Assembly (NCBI GenBank): GCA_030604165.1
Contig: JAUVWK010000184.1
Span: 1-6,012 of the forward strand
From: Alphaproteobacteria bacterium
GTDB taxonomy: Bacteria > Pseudomonadota > Alphaproteobacteria > UBA828
Length of the DNA: 6,012 bases
Direction of reading: 5' to 3'
The notes beneath the pieces were generated by a model. It had not been told where the DNA came from. It searched no databases and saw nothing but the letters and a program-made list of their open reading frames with translations. Positions 1 through 5,158 of this stretch are shown one piece after another; position 1 is the stretch's first letter, and each line of letters begins with the position of its first letter. A program made the position numbers and the translations under genes.

Positions 1-1
1 G

Positions 2-1168
2 ACGGAGATGCCGTCCTCAGGCATCCGGGACATGATGAACCGCATCGCCGGCATGGCCGATATCATCAATCTGGCGCCCGGCGAGCCCAATTTCCCGACG
101 CCGCCGCACATCGTCGAAGCGGCCCGCCGCGCCACCGAGGCCGGTCACACCAAATATGTCAGCAACGCCGGCTTGCCCGAGCTTCGCGCGCGGCTTTGCC
201 AGAAGCTGAAGGAAGGCAACGGCGTCAATGTCGGCGTGGACGAGATCGTCGTCACCCATGGCGCGATGGGGGGCCTCTATTCCGCTTTCGTCGCGCTGCT
301 CGAGCCGGGCGACGAGGTGCTGCTGCCCGATCCCTCGTGGCCGAATTTCACCATGATGGCGGCGTTGCGCGGGGCCACGGTGCGCAGCTACCGCGTTAGC
401 GCCGACAACGATTTCCTTCCCGACATTGGCGAACTCGAATCCCTCACGGGCCCGGCGACCAAGCTTATGCTGATCAACACCCCGCTCAACCCGGTGGGTT
501 CGGTGATCCCTCGGCAGCGCATGGCGGCGCTGCTCGACTTTGCCGCGGCGCACGATCTTTGGCTCGTCTCCGACGAGGCCTACGAAGCCCTGACTTATAC
601 GGACACATACGTGAGCGCGGCGTCGCTGCACGAGAGGGCGCGCGTCATCGGCGTCTATAGCTTCTCGAAGTCCTACGCCATGACCGGTTGGCGGATCGGC
701 TACATGGTGGCCCCGGCTGCCATCACGCCGCGCCTCGCCGACCTGCAAGAAGCGATGATCTCCTGCGCCAGCGCGCCGGGTCAGTGGGCGGCGCTCGCCG
801 CGCTGGAGGGCTCGCAGAGCGTGGTGAACGAGATGCGAGAGGCTTACGCGGAGCGCCGCCGGCGCGCGCTCGCGGTGCTCGCCGAACACGCGGTAGCGGC
901 CTATCCGCCGAGCGGCGCGTTTTATCTGTGGGTCGACATTCGGCCGGCCGGGGTGCCGAGCCGGCGGTTTGCGACGACGCTGCTCGAGGAGCACCGCGTT
1001 GCGGTGGTTCCCGGCCGCGACTTCGGCCCCGGTGGCGAAGGCTATGTGCGGGTCTCGCTCGCCGCCGCGCCCGAGGTTATCGTCGAAGGGCTCGGGCGGT
1101 TGGGACACCACCACGCGCGGCTCGAGGCCCAGGCGCGCGAGCGAGCGATTAGGGAGGAAAAGCGATGA
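2..1168 (+). CDS. PLP-dependent class I/II aminotransferase, probably 5'-truncated by the window edge
   Basis: Fold-type I pyridoxal-phosphate aminotransferase of the aspartate/aromatic aminotransferase group, a cytoplasmic enzyme moving an amino group between an amino acid and a 2-oxo acid. Numbering from the ATG at 8: N-terminal substrate-loop region PSSGIRDMM (2-10), LAPGEPNFPTP (22-32), KYVSNAGLPELR (49-60), the N-P pair of NTPLNPVG (158-165), cofactor-binding SDEAY (188-192), Schiff-base Lys221 in SFSKSYAMTGWRIGY (218-232), and the substrate-carboxylate Arg348 in YVRVS. The frame is open to the left edge, and family members normally have about 10-20 residues before the PSSGIR segment, so the true start probably lies outside the window; the ATG at 8 has no convincing ribosome binding site in the 7 bases seen. 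The substrate cannot be assigned. The last 4 bases overlap the next gene (ATGA), suggesting translational coupling with the flavin-type protein. The family call is firm and the specificity is unknown. Confidence 0.93.
   Translation, partial: TEMPSSGIRDMMNRIAGMADIINLAPGEPNFPTPPHIVEAARRATEAGHTKYVSNAGLPELRARLCQKLKEGNGVNVGVDEIVVTHGAMGGLYSAFVALLEPGDEVLLPDPSWPNFTMMAALRGATVRSYRVSADNDFLPDIGELESLTGPATKLMLINTPLNPVGSVIPRQRMAALLDFAAAHDLWLVSDEAYEALTYTDTYVSAASLHERARVIGVYSFSKSYAMTGWRIGYMVAPAAITPRLADLQEAMISCASAPGQWAALAALEGSQSVVNEMREAYAERRRRALAVLAEHAVAAYPPSGAFYLWVDIRPAGVPSRRFATTLLEEHRVAVVPGRDFGPGGEGYVRVSLAAAPEVIVEGLGRLGHHHARLEAQARERAIREEKR
1152..1158 (+). promoter_or_regulatory. Ribosome binding site for the split-barrel gene
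   Basis: A purine-rich GGGAGGA lies about 6 bases before the ATG at 1165, within the last codons of the aminotransferase gene. It is the clearest Shine-Dalgarno match on the plus strand and supports the ATG that overlaps the upstream stop. Confidence 0.6.
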
Positions 1169-1692
1169 GCGATACCCAAGGCGAGGAGAGCTGGCGCGGC
1201 AAGGTCGGTAAGCTGAGCCCGCGTGAGATCGACCGTTTCCTGGAGGAGCCCCTGCTCGCGCGCCTGGCGTGCCTGGACGCGAAGGGCTGGCCCTACGCCG
1301 TGCCGTGCTGGTACCAGTGGGACGGAACCTCGCTCTGGCTGGTGCCGCGCGCCAAATCGGCTTGGGCGGGTTATCTCGAGGCGCAACCGCGGTGCGCGGT
1401 AACGATCGATGAGTCCTCTGCGGCGGAAGAGGCCGCCGAGGCTGGCGTGCAACGCCGCTTCGTGGCGCAATGCGAAGCGACCATCATCGAGCGGCCGAAC
1501 GTCGGCGGGCGCTGGGTTGAGATCGCCCGCACGATGTCGGTACGTTATTATGGCGAGAACGGTCCGCGCTACCTCGAGCCCACGATGCGCTGGAAGCGCT
1601 GGCTCGTGCGGCTCGACCCGGTGAAGGTCTGGACCTGGCAGGGCATTGCCTGGCCGAAGCGCTATCTCGAGGGCGACGCCGTCGCCGAGTGA
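1165..1692 (+). CDS. Pyridoxamine 5'-phosphate oxidase-like flavin-binding split-barrel protein
   Basis: 175-residue protein resembling the PPOX / FMN-binding split-barrel superfamily, whose members bind FMN or F420 and act as small oxidoreductases or as oxidases of B6 vitamers. The typical N-terminal pattern is visible: a helix LSPREIDRFLEEP (17-29), first strand ARLACLDAKGWPYAVPCWYQWDGTSLWLVPR (32-62) with the 'x-G-x-P-x-x-x-P-x-W' layout, then KSAWAGYLEAQPRCAVTID (64-82), where flavin-phosphate contacts usually fall. The C-terminal half (122-165) is rich in Trp, Tyr and Arg and probably forms the dimer interface. The start is well supported: the ATG shares ATGA with the upstream stop and a GGGAGGA ribosome binding site (about 1152-1158) sits a few bases ahead. 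Pairing with a PLP enzyme is suggestive, but the true pyridoxamine-phosphate oxidase (PdxH) is longer and more conserved, so I do not call it pdxH. The substrate and cofactor (FMN, F420 or heme) are open. Confidence 0.8.
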   Translation: MSDTQGEESWRGKVGKLSPREIDRFLEEPLLARLACLDAKGWPYAVPCWYQWDGTSLWLVPRAKSAWAGYLEAQPRCAVTIDESSAAEEAAEAGVQRRFVAQCEATIIERPNVGGRWVEIARTMSVRYYGENGPRYLEPTMRWKRWLVRLDPVKVWTWQGIAWPKRYLEGDAVAE

Positions 1693-1718
1693 CCGCCCTA
1701 ATAGTTGAGTATGCCGTC

Positions 1719-2345
1719 ATGCGGCCTTACCTGCTCATCTACCGCTTTATCCTGGTCAACGTGATCGGCTTTGCCCTGCTCGCCATCGCGGCGCTGCAAG
1801 GTTGGGTCGGTGATCTGCTCGCGGCCGATGTCACCAACCTCGTGATCGTCATCTTCGCGGTGTTCGTCGTCGGCCTGGTGATCTGCTCGCAAAAAATCGT
1901 CGAGACGAGCTTGCATATCGACCGGCTGAAACGCGCGGCGCCGGATCGACCCGAGCTTACCGGCAGCTATTTCGATGGCCCGCCCGAGCTGCTGGCCGAA
2001 GCGCTCAAGTCGAGGCTGTTCAGCCGCATCGCGGTGGTGCGGCAGTTCGCCAGCGCGCTGGTGGTTCTCGGTCTGGTCGGCACCGTGATCGGCTTCATCA
2101 TCGCGCTCTCCGGCGTCACGGCCGACGACGCCGGCGACGTGAGCACCGTGCGCCCCATGATCTCGACCCTGATCAGCGGCATGTCGGTGGCGCTTTACAC
2201 CACCTTGGTGGGCGCGCTCTTGGGCCTTTGGCTCACGGTCAACTACCGCATCCTCTCGACCGGGACGGCAACGCTCTATGCTGAGATGCTGACACGCAAA
2301 TGGAAGAGTTTGACGACGATAGCGGGACCATCTTCCGCGATGTGA
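1719..2345 (+). CDS. MotA/TolQ/ExbB-type proton-channel protein, compact four-helix form
   Basis: Inner-membrane protein of about 208 residues that would form the ion-channel half of a motor complex. From the ATG at 1719, four hydrophobic segments are seen at roughly residues 9-27, 40-58, 109-131 and 148-174, with a charged stretch of about 50 residues between helices 2 and 3 that should be cytoplasmic. Family hallmarks are in the second half: VLGLVGTVIGFIIALSG (helix 3) and ISGMSVALYTTLVGALLGLWLTV (helix 4), matching the 'GLLGTVxG' and 'GMxxALyTTLxG' signatures whose Thr and small residues line the channel. The four-helix layout is like MotA, but the cytoplasmic loop is much shorter than in MotA. 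An in-frame GTG at 1689 would overlap the previous stop (GTGA), but its ten extra codons include rare CTA and ATA and look non-coding, so I prefer ATG 1719 (weak GAG 9 bases upstream). The 3' end overlaps the next gene by 46 bases. Family call firm; the driven process is unknown. Confidence 0.85.
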   Translation: MRPYLLIYRFILVNVIGFALLAIAALQGWVGDLLAADVTNLVIVIFAVFVVGLVICSQKIVETSLHIDRLKRAAPDRPELTGSYFDGPPELLAEALKSRLFSRIAVVRQFASALVVLGLVGTVIGFIIALSGVTADDAGDVSTVRPMISTLISGMSVALYTTLVGALLGLWLTVNYRILSTGTATLYAEMLTRKWKSLTTIAGPSSAM

Positions 2346-2902
2346 CCCTGCTGGCGCTCTCCGGCTTCGTCGCGATGGTCGTGATGTTGATCCCCTTCAT
2401 CAACCCGACCGCCGAGGTCGAGCTGGAAACCAGCGCCAGCGAGCCCGGCAATGTGATCGTCGAGATCCACTGGCCGCCGGAGCTGGATGCCGATGTCGAC
2501 CTTTGGGTCAAGGCGCCGGGCGACATCCCGGTCGGCTATTCCAACAAAGGCACCGCACTGGTCAACCTGCTGCGCGACGATCTGGGCCAATTCAACGACC
2601 TCACGGACGCCAACTACGAGGTCACCTACAGCCGCGGCATTGTCGCCGGCGAATGGATCGTCAATGTCCATGCCTTCCGCATGGACCTCGAGCGGCCGCC
2701 GCCGATCCTGGTCCGCACCGTGGTCAGCGTCATGCGGCCCGATTTCATGCGCCCGGTGCAAATCCTGGAGAAGCAAGTCGGGCTCACCCGGCTGGGCCAA
2801 GAGCGCACGGTGTTCCGCTTCACGCTCAACGCCGAGGGCAAGCTCGTGCGCGGCAGCACCAGCAATCTGCAGCGGCCGCTGGTGATCGACCCGGATGGCT
2901 AA
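2300..2902 (+). CDS. Single-helix membrane protein with extracytoplasmic D-x-D-x-D-L-W domain; candidate ExbD/MotB-like motor partner
   Basis: 200 residues, not a family I can name with certainty. A short acidic cytoplasmic N-terminus (MEEFDDDSG) leads into one membrane helix, about residues 15-34, with Asp14 at its cytoplasmic edge (FRDVTLLALSGF). ExbD, TolR and MotB also have a single N-terminal helix with an essential Asp near its start, and the gene directly follows an ExbB/MotA-type gene, so a stator-partner role is inferred. Residues 37-200 should lie outside the membrane and look beta-rich. EIHWPPELDADVDLWVKAPGD (55-75, Asp63/65/67 and Trp69) with NYEVTYSRGIVAGEWIVNVHAF (about 104-125) recalls the DUF2135/YfaP type of beta-sandwich; this resemblance is from memory and unverified. 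No OmpA-like peptidoglycan-binding motif is visible. Start: ATG 2300 gives a 46-base overlap, but its codons there are G/C-ending and it keeps Asp14; a GTG at 2342 (GTGA overlap) would cut it off. It overlaps the next gene by 8 bases. Confidence 0.8.
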   Translation: MEEFDDDSGTIFRDVTLLALSGFVAMVVMLIPFINPTAEVELETSASEPGNVIVEIHWPPELDADVDLWVKAPGDIPVGYSNKGTALVNLLRDDLGQFNDLTDANYEVTYSRGIVAGEWIVNVHAFRMDLERPPPILVRTVVSVMRPDFMRPVQILEKQVGLTRLGQERTVFRFTLNAEGKLVRGSTSNLQRPLVIDPDG

Positions 2903-3401
2903 TCTGCACTTCACCTTCGCCGGCTTCGCCCTGCTGTTGGTGGCGCTTGGGGCGGTCACGGTGTGGTCGCGTCGGCGCGCGTTTTGGAAGTCCATCGCGC
3001 TCGCGCTCGTCATTCTCGCCGTGCCGCTCGGCTATTTCGCCTATGTCGACCTGCTCGCCAAGCCGAAGCCGATGCGCCTGGAATTTCGAGACTTCGGCGA
3101 GACCGAGGTGATCTCCGCCGTGCTCAAGGAGGGCGAGGCGATTTACCTGTGGCTGAACGTCGAGGGCGAACCGCGCTATTATGAGATGGCGTGGAGCGAG
3201 GGGGTCGCGCTCGAGCTGCAAACCGCGATGCGCGAGGCCCGACGCACCGGCACGGGCGTTGGCATGCGCCTGCAGGAGCTGGTCGAGGGAGACTTCGAGG
3301 GCTCGGCAGAACAGCGCCCGGCGCAGAAATTCTACGCCCTGCCCTACCCGGCGCCGCCCGAGAAACGGCGCCCCCTCGAAAGCCCGAAATGGGAGATGTA
3401 G
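2895..3401 (+). CDS. Conserved-looking two-helix membrane protein of unknown function
   Basis: 168 residues with no domain I can name. Two membrane helices are clear, about residues 5-24 and 33-53, separated by a short basic turn SRRRAFWK (25-32). By the positive-inside rule this turn is cytoplasmic, which puts both the N-terminus and the C-terminal domain (55-168) on the outer face of the inner membrane, the same side as the outer domain of the preceding gene's product. The soluble part contains EGEAIYLWLNVEGEPRYYEMAW (79-100), an amphipathic ALELQTAMREARRTGTGVGMRL stretch (105-126), and a Pro-rich tail (KFYALPYPAPPEKRRP, 145-160) that may be extended. The start ATG lies 8 bases inside the previous gene, so co-translation with the single-helix protein is likely, and a third-subunit role in the same complex is the simplest inference. 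It ends 3 bases from the convergent hydrolase gene with no recognisable terminator hairpin between them. Confidence 0.78.
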   Translation: MANLHFTFAGFALLLVALGAVTVWSRRRAFWKSIALALVILAVPLGYFAYVDLLAKPKPMRLEFRDFGETEVISAVLKEGEAIYLWLNVEGEPRYYEMAWSEGVALELQTAMREARRTGTGVGMRLQELVEGDFEGSAEQRPAQKFYALPYPAPPEKRRPLESPKWEM

Positions 3402-3404
3402 CGA

Positions 3405-4403
3405 TTAGCGGTTCTGCTCCAACAGATAGGCTCTGACCGGAGCCAGGCTGGCCTGCGGGTTCTCGACGAACATCTCGTGCCCGACGCCGTCGATGACGAC
3501 CATTCTGGCGTTTGGAAAATATTTCATCTGCTCGCGTTGGAACGCGGCGCCGAGGATGGCGTCGCAAGAGCCCACGAGGAACAACACTTCCCTTGCGAAC
3601 GCCTGCACGCCGCCGACAAAGCTGAAGCGCTGCCCTGCCTCGCCGCTGGGATAGGTCTTCTTCACCTCAAAAAACGCCCCGCTCCCGAGTCTCCAGTGTC
3701 GCAAACCCTCCAGGGTCGTTTCCCGGTCGCAGAAGTAGCCCCCCATGGGGTGCCCCTTCCCTGCAAAGGCGCCAAACGCCTTGCCCACGAAGTAGTCGCC
3801 TTTGGCGTGCTCATCGGGCCCGGCGTAAAACCGAGATTCAAGCCAGCTTCCGGTGGCGTGCAAGACGAACCTCGCCCCGAATGGGAAGGTGAAATCGAGG
3901 TGGTCCGCCATCTCACTGGTGAGGGGTCCGGGCGCCGCAAGAACGACTCCCGCCACCTTGTCCGGATGGCGCCCGACATAGCTCGCAACGAGCATGCCGC
4001 CAAAGGAGTGCCCGATCAAATTGACCGGCCGCCCCCGACCGTAGCGCTCGACTAGGGCGTCGAGATCGGCCAGATAAGCCGCGAAAGTCAACTCATCGTC
4101 GTCGACGCGCGGCGATAGGCCGGTGCCGCGCTGGTCGTACAAAACGACGAAATATTCGTCGCCGAGCGCCTTGACGGGCAGCAGGCTGCGGTAGTCCCAA
4201 CCGGGTCCGCCATGGACGACGATGACGGGCGCGCGTTGCGGATCGCCAACGGTTTCGGCGTGCAGGACGACGCCGTCGAGGGTGACATGCGGCAGGCTCG
4301 GATCCTGCGCGACGGTCTGCGCCACTTCATAGCCGTTCGATGCGACACAGCCGCCGACCAGGATAGCGAGCGCGGCAACGATCGGGATAGAACGCCAGCG
4401 CAC
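3405..4403 (-). CDS. Alpha/beta-hydrolase lipoprotein, proline iminopeptidase (S33)-like
   Basis: 332-residue alpha/beta hydrolase with a lipoprotein signal peptide: basic start, hydrophobic core IPIVAALAIL, then lipobox VGG-Cys19, so the mature enzyme is probably lipid-anchored in the cell envelope. Catalytic features (numbering from the GTG at 4403): oxyanion-hole HGGPG at 64-68, DQRGTGLSPR at about 90-99, nucleophile Ser133 in GHSFGG, probable acid Asp281 in LVGSCDAIL, and His309 in GVGHEMF. HGGPG with DQRGxG is the pattern of prolyl aminopeptidases and related esterases; the true substrate is unknown. An in-frame TTG at 4430 adds nine residues, but the GTG at 4403 has an AGAGGT ribosome binding site 6 bases ahead and gives a normal-length signal peptide, so I chose GTG. 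Codon use is less strongly G/C-ending than in the plus-strand cluster. Its 3' end has a near-exact 24-base copy at 4567-4590. Convergent with the membrane gene cluster. Confidence 0.9.
   Translation of the reverse strand: MRWRSIPIVAALAILVGGCVASNGYEVAQTVAQDPSLPHVTLDGVVLHAETVGDPQRAPVIVVHGGPGWDYRSLLPVKALGDEYFVVLYDQRGTGLSPRVDDDELTFAAYLADLDALVERYGRGRPVNLIGHSFGGMLVASYVGRHPDKVAGVVLAAPGPLTSEMADHLDFTFPFGARFVLHATGSWLESRFYAGPDEHAKGDYFVGKAFGAFAGKGHPMGGYFCDRETTLEGLRHWRLGSGAFFEVKKTYPSGEAGQRFSFVGGVQAFAREVLFLVGSCDAILGAAFQREQMKYFPNARMVVIDGVGHEMFVENPQASLAPVRAYLLEQNR
3439..3462 (+). repeat. 24-base near-direct repeat, copy 1 (inside the hydrolase gene)
   Basis: This copy matches 4567-4590 with one mismatch (G against T at the 17th base). 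It covers the codons for NPQASLAP close to the hydrolase stop. Confidence 0.75.
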
Positions 4404-4409
4404 GAGCGC

Positions 4410-4415
4410 ACCTCT
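4410..4415 (-). promoter_or_regulatory. Ribosome binding site deciding the hydrolase start
   Basis: On the minus strand AGAGGT sits 6 bases before the GTG at 4403. This is a near-ideal Shine-Dalgarno sequence and spacing. It lies inside the longer reading frame that begins with TTG at 4430, arguing for the shorter protein. Confidence 0.6.
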
Positions 4416-4465
4416 TACGTTTCGTTCCAAACGCGGGCAACGACAACCCGAAGCTCCCGTCGGTC

Positions 4466-4477
4466 CACGCTAGCGTG
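4466..4477. repeat. Perfect 12-base palindrome with CGCTAGCG core, copy 1
   Basis: CACGCTAGCGTG equals its own reverse complement. Its 8-base core occurs twice more in the window (4495-4502 and 5203-5210), each time between genes. Confidence 0.6.
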
Positions 4478-4483
4478 ATCATA
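4466..4483 (-). promoter_or_regulatory. Possible hydrolase promoter: -10-like hexamer abutting a 12-base palindrome
   Basis: On the minus strand TATGAT (4483-4478) differs from the TATAAT consensus by one base and is followed at once by the perfect palindrome CACGCTAGCGTG (4477-4466), which would cover the transcription start about 65 bases before the hydrolase GTG. No good -35 hexamer is present at 16-18 bases. The palindrome could be an operator for a dimeric regulator. The placement is suggestive, but the evidence is sequence pattern only. Confidence 0.25.
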
Positions 4484-4490
4484 AAGGCTG

Positions 4491-4502
4491 GTGCCGCTAG
4501 CG
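4491..4502 (+). repeat. 12-base direct repeat GTGCCGCTAGCG, copy 1
   Basis: This copy is identical to 5199-5210. The pair brackets the ASCH gene. A single 12-base match could occur by chance in a window of this size, so the location is what makes it of note. Confidence 0.45.
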
Positions 4503-4550
4503 ACGACCGAAACTGAGTTGGCCAAGTGAAAGAGACGGTTTTGGACCCCG

Positions 4551-4604
4551 CTACCCCGGGGCGGCTGGAGCCAGGCTGGCCTTCGGGTTCCTCGGCGGAG
4601 ATTG
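4551..4604 (-). pseudogene. Possible remnant of a duplicated hydrolase 3' end
   Basis: Read on the minus strand, this piece encodes RNPKASLAPAAPG followed by TAG. The NPKASLAP part matches NPQASLAP near the C-terminus of the adjacent hydrolase. At the DNA level, 23 of 24 bases agree (4567-4590 against 3439-3462), and weaker similarity continues on one side after a one-base insertion. No other part of the hydrolase (catalytic Ser or His regions) is recognisable here, so if it is a duplicate only a scrap remains. Confidence 0.4.
4567..4590 (+). repeat. 24-base near-direct repeat, copy 2 (intergenic)
   Basis: The intergenic copy, in the same orientation as copy 1, lies about 1.1 kb away and between the hydrolase and ASCH genes. 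A run of 23 matches in 24 bases is not expected by chance in a 6-kb window. Confidence 0.75.
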
Positions 4605-4610
4605 GCCGAG
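4591..4610 (-). terminator. Weak hairpin just downstream of the ASCH gene
   Basis: CTCGGC (4591-4596) and GCCGAG (4605-4610) can pair around an 8-base loop, beginning about 5 bases after the ASCH stop on the minus strand. There is no U-run after it, so it is only a possible terminator or RNA-stabilising hairpin. Confidence 0.25.
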
Positions 4611-4615
4611 AGTGC

Positions 4616-5110
4616 CTATTTCGCCGAGGGAAAGACAACCCGAATTCGTTCACATACCAGAGGCATGTCAAGGCTTGGAACCCGATTGAGCGTGCGGCAT
4701 TCATCGGCGTAATAGGCCCAGCTCGCCTTGCGCCAGGTTTCTAGAGTAGGCCCCCACTCGCCGTAATCGCGTGCGAATTGCTCGTCTATTTGGTCAAATG
4801 GCCGGACCGCAAGCGAAACGGTTTCGAAGACGCAAACTGGCTCCCCCCGGCCATTCAGGAGGATACTAAGATCACCCTCGGCGGGCGGCTTTTCTCCGCT
4901 TGCTTCATATTTCCACAACAGCGACGAGGTGGCGGTTTTGTGTCCTGAGAGTATCAGGCGCGCCCCTTCGTCGGCGCTTGCATCGGAATTACCCACGCGG
5001 GCAACGTCGTACCACCGCGCTTGCGCATCTTTGGGGTCATCGGCATGACGAAGGAAGTCGGTCCAAAAACGCTGAACGACGGACGACATCGTATCGGCAC
5101 CTGTCGTCAT
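4616..5110 (-). CDS. ASCH-domain protein
   Basis: 164-residue cytoplasmic protein of the ASCH superfamily (a PUA-related beta-barrel fold linked to RNA binding; some small members are amidohydrolases acting on modified nucleosides). Numbering from the ATG at 5110: helix SSVVQRFWTDFLRHA (9-23); the family's G-x-K-x-x-T motif in SGHKTATSSLLW (55-66, Lys58 and Thr61); GDLSILLNGRGEPVCVFET (79-97), with Glu96 a candidate acidic partner; then the aromatic EWGPTLETWRKASWAYYADEC (118-138) and the closing strand PLVCERIRVVFP. The frame also opens at ATG 5173, but that codon sits in the loop of a hairpin and its extra residues look non-coding; ATG 5089 is another option. ATG 5110 has GGA 8 bases ahead. 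Codon use has clearly more A/T third positions (ATA, GGA, AAA, TTG, CAA) than the neighbours, suggesting transfer. The molecular substrate is unknown. Confidence 0.85.
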   Translation of the reverse strand: MTTGADTMSSVVQRFWTDFLRHADDPKDAQARWYDVARVGNSDASADEGARLILSGHKTATSSLLWKYEASGEKPPAEGDLSILLNGRGEPVCVFETVSLAVRPFDQIDEQFARDYGEWGPTLETWRKASWAYYADECRTLNRVPSLDMPLVCERIRVVFPSAK

Positions 5111-5158
5111 ACGATTTTCCACTTTCTGCTTGCTCGAGCTCAACGCCGATCCACACCA

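Larger units (their letters stand above)
4404..4615. other. Intergenic stretch with repeat and gene-remnant sequence
   Basis: About 210 bases between the hydrolase and ASCH genes with no credible intact gene. It contains the hydrolase ribosome binding site, a 12-base palindrome, two copies of CGCTAGCG, a weak hairpin just after the ASCH stop, and a 24-base near-copy of the hydrolase 3' end. The reading frames that cross it are shadows lacking a matching ribosome binding site or family features. Confidence 0.6.

Noticed and set aside
17..1114. Long open frame of 365 codons on the minus strand opposite the aminotransferase gene
   Set aside because: Very Arg/His-rich product with no family features; it is a by-product of GC-rich codons in the well-supported aminotransferase gene.
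1689..1718. GTG at 1689 as the start of the channel protein
   Set aside because: The GTGA overlap with the previous stop is attractive, but the extra codons include rare CTA and ATA, no ribosome binding site has good spacing, and the helix-bearing part begins naturally at the ATG at 1719. It remains a possible alternative.
2276..3013. 245-codon open frame on the minus strand across the membrane gene cluster
   Set aside because: Composition is rich in Asp, His, Arg and Ala as expected for an antisense shadow, it has no membrane segments or motifs, and the plus-strand frames carry clear helices and overlaps.
3402..3404. Shared terminator between the convergent membrane cluster and hydrolase gene
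   Set aside because: Only 3 bases separate the stops, and I found no hairpin with a T-run around the junction on either strand.
3477..4055. 192-codon plus-strand open frame inside the hydrolase gene
   Set aside because: Antisense to the hydrolase, whose catalytic Ser, Asp and His and lipobox are all intact on the minus strand.
4404..4430. TTG start at 4430 for the hydrolase
   Set aside because: The GTG at 4403 has a near-ideal ribosome binding site 6 bases ahead, and the shorter form has a normal-length lipoprotein signal; the longer form would include that binding site as codons.
4442..4644. 11-base direct repeat GACAACCCGAA at 4442-4452 and 4634-4644
   Set aside because: Matches of this length are expected by chance in 6 kb, and the second copy is inside the ASCH coding sequence.
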